64,000 nucleotides of DNA from Methanomassiliicoccaceae archaeon (GCA_031285205.1 JAITWO010000019.1:1-64000); one strand, 5' to 3'; counted from the stretch's first letter, positions 25,606 through 35,320 are shown. Numbers and translations are program-made. Notes: generated by a model not told the origin, from the sequence alone.

Positions 25606-26837
25606 TTCGATCCCCACAGTTCCAATGCTATTTTTAGTTCATCGTGTGTTTTCGCATATTCTTCCGCCGGTATCCCCAGGAATGCCGCGTCGACCGCCTG
25701 TGACATCCCCATCGCCCCTTTGCGCACGCCTCCGGGATGTCCCGCGACACCGCCTCCCGCCTGTATCTGCACATCGAACCCCGCCGCTTTTACGATCTTG
25801 TCTATCAGCCCGGGGTATACTCCGCCTGAGCACACGGGCATCACCTCTTTGTATCCGACCGACCTGTCAAAGCATGCATCGATGTTGTTGCGGTCGCTCT
25901 GACGGTCGCCTTCCATCTTCCCTATCCCAAGTGTGCCCACGTGCAATGCGTCGCCGCCGCACATGCGGCATATCTTTGCGATCGGCAGCATCGATATGCC
26001 GTGCAGCGGATCCCTGGTCATGGCTCCGTGCATCGTCCTGTGTACGTGCACCGGGACCTTGATGGAGCGGTCCTCCGCCAACGCCTGCACCGCCGCGAAG
26101 CCGCATGTCAGCACATCCACCATTATCTGCTTCGCACCCCATGCCTGCGCTTTTTCGGCCACTTCTATTATCTTGTGACCGGAGGTGCTCACGTTGATCG
26201 CATGCACCATCTTGTGCCCCTCACTCTCCAGCCGGTCAAGTGCTTCGGCGATCTTTACCGTCCTGTCCTGCAGCGGGCAGAACTTCTGGTCGACCAGCGT
26301 CTCATCATCCTTGCTGTTCGTCAGTCCGCCTTTCCCTGATTCGTAAACGTACTTGGCGGTGTCCTTCGGCGATAATCCTATCTTTGGTTTCACTATCGTC
26401 CCGACCAGCGGTCTTTCCGGACGGTCCAGTATCTTCCTCAGACCGGATGCGCCGAACTTCGGTCCCTTGAACCCTTCTCTTATAGATCTCGGGAAGAACA
26501 CGTCCTCCAGCCTTATCTTGTCTATCGCGTGCAGTCCGAAAAGGTTGCCGGCTATTATGCTCAGTATCTGCGGCACCGCACCGACCTCGACACAGAAATC
26601 ATCTTCGGGGAATGCCACTGTCACAACATTCCCGTCTATGTCCGTTACACGTCCCCCATACTTTTCGAATATGCCCTTTTCCAATGTGGATATGTTGGTC
26701 CACGTTCCCGTGGACTGTTCGGCGGCCAGCGACTCCGCTGCCTTCTCCATGGGAAGCTTCGTCGTTACCCTGTATTTGCATACAACGTATTTCTCCGGGT
26801 CGACCCTTTCTCCTAAATGCAGATATGAATAATCCAT
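25602..26837 (-). CDS. rbcL: Form III ribulose-bisphosphate carboxylase
   Basis: The 411-residue large subunit keeps the catalytic set: Lys in GTIVKPKIGLSP, the carbamylated Lys with metal acids in NSKDDE, His in HVHRTMHGA, Lys in IGKMEGD of loop 6, Ser in CSGGVYPG and the QAGGGVAGHPGG phosphate loop. No small subunit is present, as usual for archaeal form III. It fixes CO2 on ribulose-1,5-bisphosphate made from AMP, giving 3-phosphoglycerate. The gene lies between ribose-1,5-bisphosphate isomerase (9-base gap) and AMP phosphorylase (overlap). Confidence 0.95.
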   Translation of the reverse strand: MDYSYLHLGERVDPEKYVVCKYRVTTKLPMEKAAESLAAEQSTGTWTNISTLEKGIFEKYGGRVTDIDGNVVTVAFPEDDFCVEVGAVPQILSIIAGNLFGLHAIDKIRLEDVFFPRSIREGFKGPKFGASGLRKILDRPERPLVGTIVKPKIGLSPKDTAKYVYESGKGGLTNSKDDETLVDQKFCPLQDRTVKIAEALDRLESEGHKMVHAINVSTSGHKIIEVAEKAQAWGAKQIMVDVLTCGFAAVQALAEDRSIKVPVHVHRTMHGAMTRDPLHGISMLPIAKICRMCGGDALHVGTLGIGKMEGDRQSDRNNIDACFDRSVGYKEVMPVCSGGVYPGLIDKIVKAAGFDVQIQAGGGVAGHPGGVRKGAMGMSQAVDAAFLGIPAEEYAKTHDELKIALELWGSK

Positions 26838-26846
26838 TTTTTCACC

Positions 26847-27764
26847 TCATCTGAATTCCATGTCCCCGAATTGCTTTATCATTATCTCGTATACCGAGCC
26901 GGGGCTTACTATGCCTACTTCGGTAACTATGCCGTCAATGTATTTTGCGGGCGTGGTGTCGAACACCGGGTTGAACACCTTGACCGTATCCGGTACTTCG
27001 CCGTCCCTTATTATCTCCCCTATGTCGCGTTCCTCTATGGTCACCATGTTGCCGAAGAGGGTTTGCGAGGATATCTTGTATGTTTCGCCGCATACCACGA
27101 ACGGCACATGCGATTCATTCGCTGCCAGTGCCAGCTGCGATGTCCCGATCTTGTTGATCACCGCGCCGTTGGACGTTATGGTGTCGGAGCCTACTATTAC
27201 AATGTCCGCCTTTCTCATCACCGAGCGGACGGCGCTGTCTATTATCAGCGTGACATCTATCCCTTCCTTCGCCAATTCGTTCACTGTCAGTATGCCCTGC
27301 CTCCATGGTCTTGACTCCGTTGCATACACCTTGATCCTCTTTCCGTTCCTGTGCGCCACCTTTATGCATTCAAGGGCCGCGCTGCTGTTGCAGTGGGTCA
27401 TTATCGTGGCACCGTCCTTTATCCTCCTTGACCCTATTATCCCTATCTTCTCAACAGCTTCGTTCGAGATCCTGATGAACTCGCCTGAGTTCTTGATCAG
27501 GATCTCCTTTGCTTCTTTGACATCCCTGCATCCGTCAAGTCCTTTCAGCGTGAACTGCACCCCGTTGAGAAGTGAGACGGCCGTCGGCCTTGAGGCGATG
27601 AGTTTCGCTCTTGCGTCCATGATGTCCTTTCTCATGGCGGCGATGCTCTTCCATTCCTTCGATACTGCCAGGTCACCGATCGCGGCGGCGCCCGCCCTCG
27701 CTATCCGGCCCGCGCCTCTTATTTCCATATCCTTTATCGCTCTGACAGTGTCATCGACGTTCAT
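26847..27764 (-). CDS. Ribose-1,5-bisphosphate isomerase
   Basis: This 305-residue protein belongs to the eIF2B-like isomerases. Seen: the N-terminal EIRGAGRIARAGA, a central ILTHCN-like motif in GATIMTHCNSSAAL with the catalytic Cys region, then IIVGSDTITSNGAVINKIGT with the catalytic Asp. It turns ribose-1,5-bisphosphate into ribulose-1,5-bisphosphate for RuBisCO. Gene order (isomerase, RuBisCO, AMP phosphorylase) is a complete AMP pathway in one operon and supports this name over an eIF2B regulatory subunit. Confidence 0.92.
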   Translation of the reverse strand: MNVDDTVRAIKDMEIRGAGRIARAGAAAIGDLAVSKEWKSIAAMRKDIMDARAKLIASRPTAVSLLNGVQFTLKGLDGCRDVKEAKEILIKNSGEFIRISNEAVEKIGIIGSRRIKDGATIMTHCNSSAALECIKVAHRNGKRIKVYATESRPWRQGILTVNELAKEGIDVTLIIDSAVRSVMRKADIVIVGSDTITSNGAVINKIGTSQLALAANESHVPFVVCGETYKISSQTLFGNMVTIEERDIGEIIRDGEVPDTVKVFNPVFDTTPAKYIDGIVTEVGIVSPGSVYEIMIKQFGDMEFR

Positions 27765-27790
27765 GCTATCCTTGAACGAATAATACAGAT

Positions 27791-27799
27791 GTGTTAAAA
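27791..27799 (-). promoter_or_regulatory. TATA-like box of the AMP/RuBisCO operon
   Basis: On the minus strand GTTTTTAAC lies about 31 bases before the isomerase ATG, predicting a very short leader that still includes AAGGA. Confidence 0.45.
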
Positions 27800-27823
27800 A
27801 CCCATCGTAATCATTATGCTCTT

Positions 27824-28324
27824 TTACCGATGCAACAGCACTTCTTTCACTATGCGCCTTGCCTCATCCATCCCGTGAATGATATACACCGCACCGATGA
27901 CCGCCTCGAACGCATCCGCCCGCATGTTGTCCTCTATCACGTTCTCTCCGGTGCGTCTCTTCCTGTGCCCCTCTCCTACCAGCAGTGTCCCGTCGATATC
28001 GATCCCCGCATCCTTCACTTTTGATGCGATGTTCCTGTTGCACACCGCATCCTTTTTGAAGTCGGTCATCTCCCCTTCGCTGAGTTCGGTATCCGAGTAG
28101 ATGTGCTCACATACTGTCATCTGAATGACCGCATCGCCCAGGAACTCCAGTCTTTCGTATGATCTTGCGGCCCTGTTGCGCGATGCCTCCTCGTTGGCGT
28201 AGCTGTCATGCGTCAGCGCTTCATTGAACAATTCCAATTCATCATCGGGAACGTCCCTTCTGCCGAACGGAGGCGATGCAAGGAATTCTCTTAACCTCAT
28301 CTCTCTGATGCGCTGCAATGCCAT
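27824..28324 (-). CDS. Ribonuclease III catalytic-domain protein without dsRBD
   Basis: The 166-residue protein consists of a single RNase III domain. The signature ERLEFLGDA is complete at residues 57-65, giving E57, E60 and D64; E85 and the late pair D137/E140 (ADAFEA) complete the catalytic set. The domain cuts double-stranded RNA as a dimer. The C-terminal double-stranded RNA-binding domain of bacterial RNase III is missing, and RNase III is rare in archaea, so lateral gain is possible. It is transcribed away from the 499-residue orphan. Substrates could be rRNA precursors or antisense pairs. Confidence 0.88.
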   Translation of the reverse strand: MALQRIREMRLREFLASPPFGRRDVPDDELELFNEALTHDSYANEEASRNRAARSYERLEFLGDAVIQMTVCEHIYSDTELSEGEMTDFKKDAVCNRNIASKVKDAGIDIDGTLLVGEGHRKRRTGENVIEDNMRADAFEAVIGAVYIIHGMDEARRIVKEVLLHR

Positions 28325-28437
28325 CTGATACTGTTAACGTGCACGGACGTTTTAATTATGTCCATCAAATTATCATGTCTCTCCGCTGTTGTCCTACGGA
28401 TGAGAAAGTTATTAGATGTCGAGACGATACGGAGGAC

Positions 28438-29937
28438 ATGGCAAAAAAGGGAAGGTTCCGAGGGGCCAGGCATGCGCCGAAACGTCTTGAGGGAGAGTTC
28501 ATGGCCATGGCCAAGACCCTTTCGGAGGACCCGGGCGTCCTCAGACCAAAATGCGCCGGCGGCTGCAGGAAATGCCACTTCGACGGCACTTTCTCTGACA
28601 TAGCCAAACTGGAACGGTTCAAAGGTAGCGCCGAGGCGCTGAACAAGGTAGCCCAGAGGGACGGCGATGATATCGTGAAAGCGTATGCGGGCACCATATC
28701 GATATACGCCGCCGGGACAGTTCCGTGCCTGGCATCGGTGAAGCTTGCCGGTGAGGATGTGCCGTTCATTCTGAGAGGGAGGGTGGGCAACGACAAGTTG
28801 ATAGGGATGCAGTATTACGACGACCCTCAGAAAAGGCTGCTTCTGTATAACAGCCTGGCAAAGAAGAAGAAGCTCCATCTGTACTCGCTGAACGATGAGC
28901 TCGTCTGCTCTGACCGACCGAACATGCCGAAGGATTACCTTCTCGATCTGTTCTACGAGACGCCGTACGATCTCGGCGATGATTCCGTGGATTGCAGACA
29001 CGTTTCCGACGGGACGCTTGTGATACGCATACTCTCGCTGAAAGAGGAGGTCCGCATATGCAGCGACTGCGCCAAGGATGTGTCTACGTTGCAGTACCTC
29101 ATCTCAAGGCTTGTCGCCATAGACCCGCTTGACGATTTTGAGGTGTCCGTAGAGCACAGGTACCACGCATCCAAGGACGGTAATGCCGACAAGATAACCG
29201 ACGATGTGCTGAAACAGTACGCTGTCGGTAAGATAACGGACCGCGGCATCCTGGACCTCATCCTCAGAGGGAAGAAGAAGGACCTGACGAGCAGCGGCGT
29301 GTCCGCATACATGATAGATAAGAAGCATTACGGTTCGGATCTCAATGCGTTCATAAACGACCTCAAGGGGACGGACAAGGAGAAAGAAGTGCTCAAAGCA
29401 TACCTTTCCAAGAACAGCAAGGCCGTTATTTTAAAGAGCGACAGGATGAGCGAAGCCCTGTCATCGTTATGGAAGGACGGTGCTAAGGATATCCTCATAA
29501 TAGCGTCGTCCGAGGAGGTCGTCAACAAAATGGGAGACCTTTCCAAATTGTTCCCCTCACAGGCGATAGAGGACGCGGTCGTCGGCCAGATGTCGTTATC
29601 GATCGCTGCTAAAATACCAGAAATGAAACGCCTGGGTCCCATCGGGAAGCTTGCCGACAGGTTCGCGAGGTCGATGAAGGCGGGCGGCGCGGCGCTGCTG
29701 ATAAAGGACATAGAGTTCGCATCGCTGAAGGACAGTTGTTCCAAGGCGGTGGCGAGAGCGTTCATCCTTTCTTCGAAGATAGACCATAAGTTCTCATGGA
29801 AGTGGAACAGTGAGGAAGAGAGTCTGGCGCAGTTCCTCCGGCCTTTCGTGGACCGTCTGATATCCGCGGAGGGCAAAGACTATGTCGATGCCATGGAACT
29901 GCTGCTCACTGCGTCCGGTTCAGGCGAGCGCGTCTGA
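28438..29937 (+). CDS. Uncharacterised 499-residue protein with Cys motifs
   Basis: I do not recognise this protein. Seen: a basic N-terminus (MAKKGRFRGARHAPKR), a CAGGCRKCHFDGTF motif near residues 38-51 that could bind a metal, and a second CSDC pair near residue 207. The C-terminal 200 residues are mixed alpha/beta, rich in Lys and Asp, with no membrane segment or signal peptide. Start ATG 28438 has GGAGG upstream; the open frame continues further up but overlaps the RNase III start region. It stands alone between rnc and taw2. A nucleic-acid-related role is only a guess from the basic N-terminus. Confidence 0.75.
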   Translation: MAKKGRFRGARHAPKRLEGEFMAMAKTLSEDPGVLRPKCAGGCRKCHFDGTFSDIAKLERFKGSAEALNKVAQRDGDDIVKAYAGTISIYAAGTVPCLASVKLAGEDVPFILRGRVGNDKLIGMQYYDDPQKRLLLYNSLAKKKKLHLYSLNDELVCSDRPNMPKDYLLDLFYETPYDLGDDSVDCRHVSDGTLVIRILSLKEEVRICSDCAKDVSTLQYLISRLVAIDPLDDFEVSVEHRYHASKDGNADKITDDVLKQYAVGKITDRGILDLILRGKKKDLTSSGVSAYMIDKKHYGSDLNAFINDLKGTDKEKEVLKAYLSKNSKAVILKSDRMSEALSSLWKDGAKDILIIASSEEVVNKMGDLSKLFPSQAIEDAVVGQMSLSIAAKIPEMKRLGPIGKLADRFARSMKAGGAALLIKDIEFASLKDSCSKAVARAFILSSKIDHKFSWKWNSEEESLAQFLRPFVDRLISAEGKDYVDAMELLLTASGSGERV

Positions 29938-29975
29938 TCGTATGGTTGCGTAACGATACTGCTTCGTATGCATTG

Positions 29976-30989
29976 TCAAAGCACGATCACATCCGCTACA
30001 TAATGTGAAACGGAAGGGGCGAATGACTTCACTTCCTTTATTTGGATCACCCTGTACCCTTCTGTGCCGAAGGCCTTTGAGAATATCGTATCCAGGCGTT
30101 CCATGTGTTCGTTCACGTAGAACGTATCATGATAATGTATCATGCCGCCCGGCCTTATCATCTCCTTCGCCTTGTCCAGAAATTCCGACGTCCTTTGGAT
30201 ATATCCCATTATTATCCGGTCGGCGTCGGTGCATTCCAGGAGGCGGTTGTCCCCTCTTATCGGTGTGACGATATCGTCCACCTCATTGATCCTTATGTTC
30301 TCGCACAGATAATGATACGAATCCGGATTCTTCTCGCATGCGATCACTTTCTTCGCGCCGGTGAACTTCGCTATCGGCAATGTGAAATAGCCTATGCCTG
30401 CGAACATGTCTATCACCTTCTCTCCGTCACAGCGGAGGTTCTTCATGCGGCTGCGTTCATCCGTATTGCCGGATGCGAACATTATCTTCGTGACATCGAA
30501 CTTGTACCGTATGCCGTTCTCCAGCCTTATCGATTCGGCGCTCTCGCCGAACAGCAGTTCCGTCTTCGGTTCTCTGAACTCACCGGACACACCGCCGGTG
30601 TCCGCGCATACCGTCCTTGCGTTCAGTTCCGCCGCATATGCTTCGCCTATCTCTCTCTTGTACTGGAATGCGGGATCATTAAGCCTCAGGATCACTATGT
30701 CGCCGACGAACTCCCATTTCATCGGCAGTTCGTCAACAACACCAGACGGAAGATGAGCCAGGCGTTCCTTTATCCTGTTCTGCGGACTTCTTGTTTCACG
30801 TCGGAATGTGACTCCGTCCGTCACGTACAATCCTAGATCTATGACGTCCTGCTCCCTCTTCTCATATATCGGGACGAACCGGGAGTCCTCGCTTCTTATT
30901 ATCTTGGCACCGGGATCCGCCATCCCGTTCGATATGAGGTACGGTATCATCTCCGATGCCTTTTCGTTGGGGACCTTGGCCAGCCTCAT
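29976..30989 (-). CDS. taw2: Taw2/Trm5-like tRNA-modifying enzyme (probably Taw2)
   Basis: The 337-residue protein has the Trm5/Tyw2 layout: N-terminal domain, then a Rossmann SAM domain with DMFAGIGYFTLPIAKF near residue 195. After the sheet it reads IIMGYIQRT, where true Trm5 methyltransferases have an N-x-P-type motif; MGY/LGY is the pattern of Tyw2/Taw2, which transfers an aminocarboxypropyl group from SAM in wyosine synthesis at tRNA-Phe position 37. Taw2 is therefore preferred over Trm5. It overlaps the preceding reductase by 4 bases and ends a long minus-strand operon. Confidence 0.85.
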   Translation of the reverse strand: MRLAKVPNEKASEMIPYLISNGMADPGAKIIRSEDSRFVPIYEKREQDVIDLGLYVTDGVTFRRETRSPQNRIKERLAHLPSGVVDELPMKWEFVGDIVILRLNDPAFQYKREIGEAYAAELNARTVCADTGGVSGEFREPKTELLFGESAESIRLENGIRYKFDVTKIMFASGNTDERSRMKNLRCDGEKVIDMFAGIGYFTLPIAKFTGAKKVIACEKNPDSYHYLCENIRINEVDDIVTPIRGDNRLLECTDADRIIMGYIQRTSEFLDKAKEMIRPGGMIHYHDTFYVNEHMERLDTIFSKAFGTEGYRVIQIKEVKSFAPSVSHYVADVIVL

Positions 30990-32146
30990 CTCATGCTCCT
31001 CACGGTCGCTTTGGCCAGCAACGGCGCCAGCCGCAGCATTGTGACCGGATCCCTCATCATCTGCAGTATGAGGTCGCTCGGATGGTCTATGCTGCCATCG
31101 TTCAGTATGCTCCTTATGCTCTCCCTGTCTGCGATATCGTATATCCTATTCAGTTCGGGATCGCTCATTGATGTGAACATCTTCCTGAGACGGTACCCTC
31201 TGCTCAGCTCCTTTCCCGTATCTTTCGCACATCGCTTCCCGTATACTGATAATGCCTTTTCCGAGAAGTCATCCTCATCGAATGCTTCTGTGACCGTCTC
31301 TGCTAACGCATATGCCGATCTGAACGCCGGTTGAAGTCCGCCTCCCGAGATCGGTTTAACCTGACACGCAGCATCGCCTATCAGTAAAAGGCGGTCCGCA
31401 TATGTCCTTCTCTGCCCTCCGATCGGTATCCTTCCGCTGTATCTGCTGACGACCTCGCATCCATCCAATCCTGTCTTTTTCAGCAGCCGTTTCAGATATT
31501 CCGCAGGGGGCCCGTACTCCCATGAGGTACATAGGCCGACCCTTGTGAGCTCTCCGAAGGGGATCTCCCAGGAGAAGAACCCGGGTGCGGTCCCCGATCC
31601 TATGCGTATGTTTATCATCTCCTGATCGTCCGCCCTGTGCCGTATGTCCGCCTGTACACCTCTTACATACTCTGCCGGCCTGTTATCGGATATCGTTCCG
31701 GCTGTCCGTGAGTTATGTCCGTCCGCCCCGATGATCATTGTCGCCTTGATATCGCCTTTATCTGTTTCCACGGTGACGGCGCCGTCGGTTATGCTGTGCG
31801 ATCCGTACCATGTTGAATACTGATGCTTCGCACCTGCGTCCTCCGCCTTTGCGGCCATCATCGTGTCCATCTCGTAACGGTCTATGAGCACCGCCTTGCG
31901 CTCCTTGGACCGAATCTCTATCGATCTTCCGTTGGGAAAGAATATGTTGGCACCGTACAGCTCATTGAGTATCGTCGGCCTCACGCCGGAAAGCATTATG
32001 ACTTCGTCGGATATCAGGCCGGTGCACTGCACAGGCCTTCCGGGGGCCTCGTGCTCTTCTATCACAAGGACGTCGTACTCGCCTGCAAGCAAAGATGCTG
32101 CCTTATTGCCGGCCGGTCCTCCGCCGATCACAACGACATCGTGCAT
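30986..32146 (-). CDS. Geranylgeranyl reductase family flavoprotein (second copy)
   Basis: A 386-residue FAD-dependent protein with VVIGGGPAGNKAA at the N-terminus, a PVQCTG motif near residue 40, IIGADGHNSRT and the GDAACQVKPISGGG FAD motif. It is a different member of the family than the one at 4486-5577, with QCTG in place of RCGE. It lies 4 bases after the transaldolase and overlaps taw2, so it is part of the PCNA/pentose operon rather than a lipid operon. Substrate: a prenyl lipid or an isoprenoid side chain such as menaquinone/methanophenazine; not determined. Confidence 0.82.
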   Translation of the reverse strand: MHDVVVIGGGPAGNKAASLLAGEYDVLVIEEHEAPGRPVQCTGLISDEVIMLSGVRPTILNELYGANIFFPNGRSIEIRSKERKAVLIDRYEMDTMMAAKAEDAGAKHQYSTWYGSHSITDGAVTVETDKGDIKATMIIGADGHNSRTAGTISDNRPAEYVRGVQADIRHRADDQEMINIRIGSGTAPGFFSWEIPFGELTRVGLCTSWEYGPPAEYLKRLLKKTGLDGCEVVSRYSGRIPIGGQRRTYADRLLLIGDAACQVKPISGGGLQPAFRSAYALAETVTEAFDEDDFSEKALSVYGKRCAKDTGKELSRGYRLRKMFTSMSDPELNRIYDIADRESIRSILNDGSIDHPSDLILQMMRDPVTMLRLAPLLAKATVRSMR

Positions 32147-32150
32147 GATA

Positions 32151-32798
32151 TCATGATTTCTTCGACTTCTCGTAATCCGCCAGGAACAGTTTAATGCCCT
32201 CATCGGTCTTAGGGTGGGAGACCATCTTCTTCAGTATATCGTACGGTATCGTTGCGATGTCCGCGCCCATCATCGCCGCTTCCAGCGCGTGTATCGGGTG
32301 GCGTATGCTTGCGGCGATGACCTCCGTATCTATTCTGTAATTCCTGAATATCGTCACTATCTGCATCACCAGTTCGGATCCTACCTGGCCTATGTCATCC
32401 AGCCGTCCCACGAACGGTGACACGAACCTCGCCCCCGCCTTTGCCGCCAGCAGCGCCTGGTGCGGCGAGAATATAAGGGTCATGTTGACGTCGATGTTCT
32501 CTGACGCCAGCACCTTCGTTGCTTTCAGCGCCTCTATGCACATCGGCAGTTTCACATTGATGTTCTTATGTATCTTTGCGAGCTCACGGCCTTCTTTTAT
32601 CATCCCGTCCGCATCGAGCGATATCGCTTCCGCGGATATCGGGCCGTCGACGATCTCCGAGATCTTCTTCACGCACGTCCTGAGATCCGTCTTCTCTTTG
32701 GCGATGAGGCTCGGGTTCGTTGTCACGCCGTCGAGTATCCCCCAGCTGTTGATCTCCCTTATCATCTCTATGTTCGCAGTGTCTATGAATATCTTCAT
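32151..32798 (-). CDS. Transaldolase-type protein (TalC/fructose-6-phosphate aldolase-like)
   Basis: This 215-residue protein is a short transaldolase. Seen: [12 protein letters not shown] at the N-terminus, [13 protein letters not shown], the Schiff-base Lys in NINVKLPM, and [13 protein letters not shown]. It exchanges three-carbon units between sugar phosphates in the non-oxidative pentose route, together with the split transketolase just upstream. Short members can also act as fructose-6-phosphate aldolase. ATG 32798 follows AGGTGAAAAA and overlaps the transketolase C-terminal gene by 4 bases. Confidence 0.92.
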   Translation of the reverse strand: MKIFIDTANIEMIREINSWGILDGVTTNPSLIAKEKTDLRTCVKKISEIVDGPISAEAISLDADGMIKEGRELAKIHKNINVKLPMCIEALKATKVLASENIDVNMTLIFSPHQALLAAKAGARFVSPFVGRLDDIGQVGSELVMQIVTIFRNYRIDTEVIAASIRHPIHALEAAMMGADIATIPYDILKKMVSHPKTDEGIKLFLADYEKSKKS

Positions 32799-33736
32799 TT
32801 TTTCACCTTTTTTGCAATGACATCCCCGGCCGCCCTGATTATGTCCTCCGCTGTCAGGCCGTACTTCTTCATCAGCTCGCCCGGCTCCCCCGACTCGCCG
32901 AACGAATCCCTGACGCCGACCCTTGCCTGAGGCGCCGGCCTGTTCTCTGAGAGGCATTCAGATACGGCGGACCCCAGCCCTCCTATGATACTGTGCTCCT
33001 CCGCCGTCACCACACATCCTGTTTTCGATACGGATGATACTATCGTCTCCTGATCCAGAGGCTTTATTGTTGATATGTTGATAACTTCCGCCGATATCCC
33101 TTTTTCCGACAGGGCATCGGCCGCGTTCAGGCAGGATGTCACCATCTGGCCTGTTCCTATGAGGGTCACATCCTTCCCTTCGCGCAGCACCGCCGCCTTC
33201 CCTATCGTGAACTGCGCGCCCTCCGGTGTTATCAGCGGGAAGTCGGCGCGCCCCATGCGCATGTAGCACGGTCCGTGATGATCGGCTATGGCCATCGTCG
33301 CCGCATACGCCTCGTTGGCATCCGCCGGCGATATGACGATCATGTTGGGCAGCGCCCTCATTATCGCTATGTCCTCCAGCGCCTGATGCGATGCGCCGTC
33401 GCCTCCGACGCTTATCCCGCAGTGCGTCGCGACGATCTTCACATTGAGTTTCGGATACGCGACCGACTGTCTTATCTGCTCCCAGCAGCGGCCTGTCGCG
33501 AATACGGCGAACGTTGATGCGAAGACCGTTTTACCGGCGGCGGCCAGTCCTGACGCGATGCCGATCATGTTCTGCTCCGCTATGCCTATCTGAATGAACC
33601 TTTCTTTTGCGGCCTTGGCAAAATCGGAGGTCCGGGTGGACCCGCCGAGGTCTGCGTCCAGTACCACTATGTCCTTCCTCTCCGCCAGCTTTGCCAGCGC
33701 CTTCCCGTAGTACATGCGCTGCGCCGCCTTCATCAT
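32795..33736 (-). CDS. Transketolase, C-terminal subunit
   Basis: The 313-residue protein carries the pyrimidine-binding and C-terminal domains of transketolase: [12 protein letters not shown], the cofactor-contacting [20 protein letters not shown] with its Glu, and a C-terminal swivel domain. With the N-terminal subunit it moves two-carbon units between ketose and aldose phosphates. Splitting into two genes is normal in archaea. Its ATG overlaps the N-subunit stop (ATGA). Confidence 0.93.
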   Translation of the reverse strand: MMKAAQRMYYGKALAKLAERKDIVVLDADLGGSTRTSDFAKAAKERFIQIGIAEQNMIGIASGLAAAGKTVFASTFAVFATGRCWEQIRQSVAYPKLNVKIVATHCGISVGGDGASHQALEDIAIMRALPNMIVISPADANEAYAATMAIADHHGPCYMRMGRADFPLITPEGAQFTIGKAAVLREGKDVTLIGTGQMVTSCLNAADALSEKGISAEVINISTIKPLDQETIVSSVSKTGCVVTAEEHSIIGGLGSAVSECLSENRPAPQARVGVRDSFGESGEPGELMKKYGLTAEDIIRAAGDVIAKKVKK

Positions 33737-34569
33737 TGTAATCTCTCCCTGATCTCTTTCAGCGCCTTTTCTTTCTCATCGGGTTTACAGGCACGTCCGT
33801 GGAAGTCTGCGTTGTTCTCCATGAACGATACGCCCTTCCCCTTTATCGTGTTCAGTATGACCGCCGTCGGCCCTGATGAGGAGCTGGCCTTCGTGCACGC
33901 CTTGATTATCTTCTTCACGTTGTGGCCGTCTATTGACATGACGTTGAGCCCGAACGCCCTCAGTTTGTCCGCCAGCGGCTCTATCGATAACGTCTCCTCG
34001 GTCTCGCCCATGATCTGTAAATGATTACGGTCCACGAATACGGTCAGATTGTTCAATTTGTAATGGGATGCAAGCATCATCGCCTCCCAGTTCTGGCCGC
34101 TCTGCATCTCGCCGTCCCCGAGCAGGCAGTATATCCTTGTGTCCTTTCCATCAAGCTTCGCTGCGAGCGCAAGGCCGCATGCCATGCTCAGCCCCTGTCC
34201 CAACGAGCCGGTGGACATCTCCACTCCGGGCGGCTTGCCGCGCACCGGATGTCCCTGAAGCCTTGACCCCATCTTCCTCAGGGTGAGCAGTTCCTCCGTC
34301 GGAAAATAGCCCGCCTCTGCAAGCGCGGCGTACAGGCCGGGAGCGACATGTCCTTTTGACAATACGAACTTGTCCCTTCCTTCCCAGTCCGGGTCCTTGG
34401 GGTCATGCCTGAGGACATTGAAATAAAGGACGGCGAACAGTTCCGCCGATGATAACGAACCGCCGGGATGACCTGATCCGGCCTCGGATGTCATCTCTAT
34501 CACGTGCATCCGTATCCTGTCGGCCATTCTCTTCAGACCGTCTGCGTCCAAACCTTTCGCGTCCCCCAT
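33733..34569 (-). CDS. Transketolase, N-terminal subunit
   Basis: This 278-residue protein is the thiamine-diphosphate-binding half of transketolase: GHPGGSLSSAE near residue 35, LSKGHVAPGLY, and the diphosphate/Mg motif GDGEMQSGQNWEA followed by VDRNHLQ. It pairs with the following gene product. It begins 10 bases after PCNA, placing sugar metabolism genes in an operon with replication and transcription genes. Confidence 0.94.
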   Translation of the reverse strand: MGDAKGLDADGLKRMADRIRMHVIEMTSEAGSGHPGGSLSSAELFAVLYFNVLRHDPKDPDWEGRDKFVLSKGHVAPGLYAALAEAGYFPTEELLTLRKMGSRLQGHPVRGKPPGVEMSTGSLGQGLSMACGLALAAKLDGKDTRIYCLLGDGEMQSGQNWEAMMLASHYKLNNLTVFVDRNHLQIMGETEETLSIEPLADKLRAFGLNVMSIDGHNVKKIIKACTKASSSSGPTAVILNTIKGKGVSFMENNADFHGRACKPDEKEKALKEIRERLQ

Positions 34570-34579
34570 GCATATCAGC

Positions 34580-35320
34580 TCAATCGTTCTCTATCCTCGG
34601 AGCCAGGAGGTAGCCGACATTGCCGTTGCCGTTGGCGAACGTGAAACTTATCTTCACGGGATAGTCGTTCCCCAGTGATATCTTGACAACGGTGTCTGAA
34701 GGTATCGCCTTCACCAGATTGGAGAAATAGTCAAGCGGGAACAGGCTCCTCACCTTGGACGATGCGGATATGCTTGCCAGCTTCTCCTTCGGCAGTTTCA
34801 GGCTTACCGAATCCGTATCGCCTTCGCAGAACAGTTCGAACGCATCCGCATCGGCGCTCAGCGCTATGTGATCTGATACCGATTCCGCGGCCTTCATCCC
34901 CCTCTGTAATTCAGATATCGCCACTTCTACATTGACCGGGAGCGACAGCTGCGGAACTTTAGGGTCGTTCATCCCTGCCGTATCAACAAGGTTCATGCGC
35001 CTTGTGATGTTCCCCACCTTTATCACAAGTCTTCCCTGCACCTCGTCCTTCTCCATCATGATTATATCGTTCGGGCCTGCCAGTTTGAGCATGTCCTTCA
35101 TCTTGTCCAGGTCAACACCTATCTCCGTGCCGTTACCTGCCGAGAACGATTCGAACGCTCCCTTGCCTATCGTGAGGTCCACCATTGCAACGTGCGCCGG
35201 GTCCACCGCCTTCAGGTTCACCCCTTCCTCGCTTATACTGAACTTGGCCTCGTCCACCAATGTCGATATGACACTTACGAGGCCTTTCAGGGTATCAGAT
35301 TTTATCTCCGCTTTGAACAT
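34580..35320 (-). CDS. pcn: DNA polymerase sliding clamp PCNA
   Basis: The 246-residue protein has the standard PCNA length and pattern: FKAEIKSDTLKGLVSVISTLVDEAKF at the N-terminus, the NLKAVDPAHVAMVDL centre loop of the first domain, and a C-terminal FANGNGNVGYLLAPRIEND. As a homotrimer it tethers polymerases, ligase and nucleases to DNA. ATG 35320 is used because GGAGGATCG precedes it. It follows TFS by 32 bases. Confidence 0.95.
   Translation of the reverse strand: MFKAEIKSDTLKGLVSVISTLVDEAKFSISEEGVNLKAVDPAHVAMVDLTIGKGAFESFSAGNGTEIGVDLDKMKDMLKLAGPNDIIMMEKDEVQGRLVIKVGNITRRMNLVDTAGMNDPKVPQLSLPVNVEVAISELQRGMKAAESVSDHIALSADADAFELFCEGDTDSVSLKLPKEKLASISASSKVRSLFPLDYFSNLVKAIPSDTVVKISLGNDYPVKISFTFANGNGNVGYLLAPRIEND

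Noticed and set aside
24803-26062. Plus-strand open frame of 419 codons opposite AMP phosphorylase and RuBisCO
   Set aside because: Shadow of two conserved coding sequences; low complexity (Ser/Pro/Arg) and no motif.
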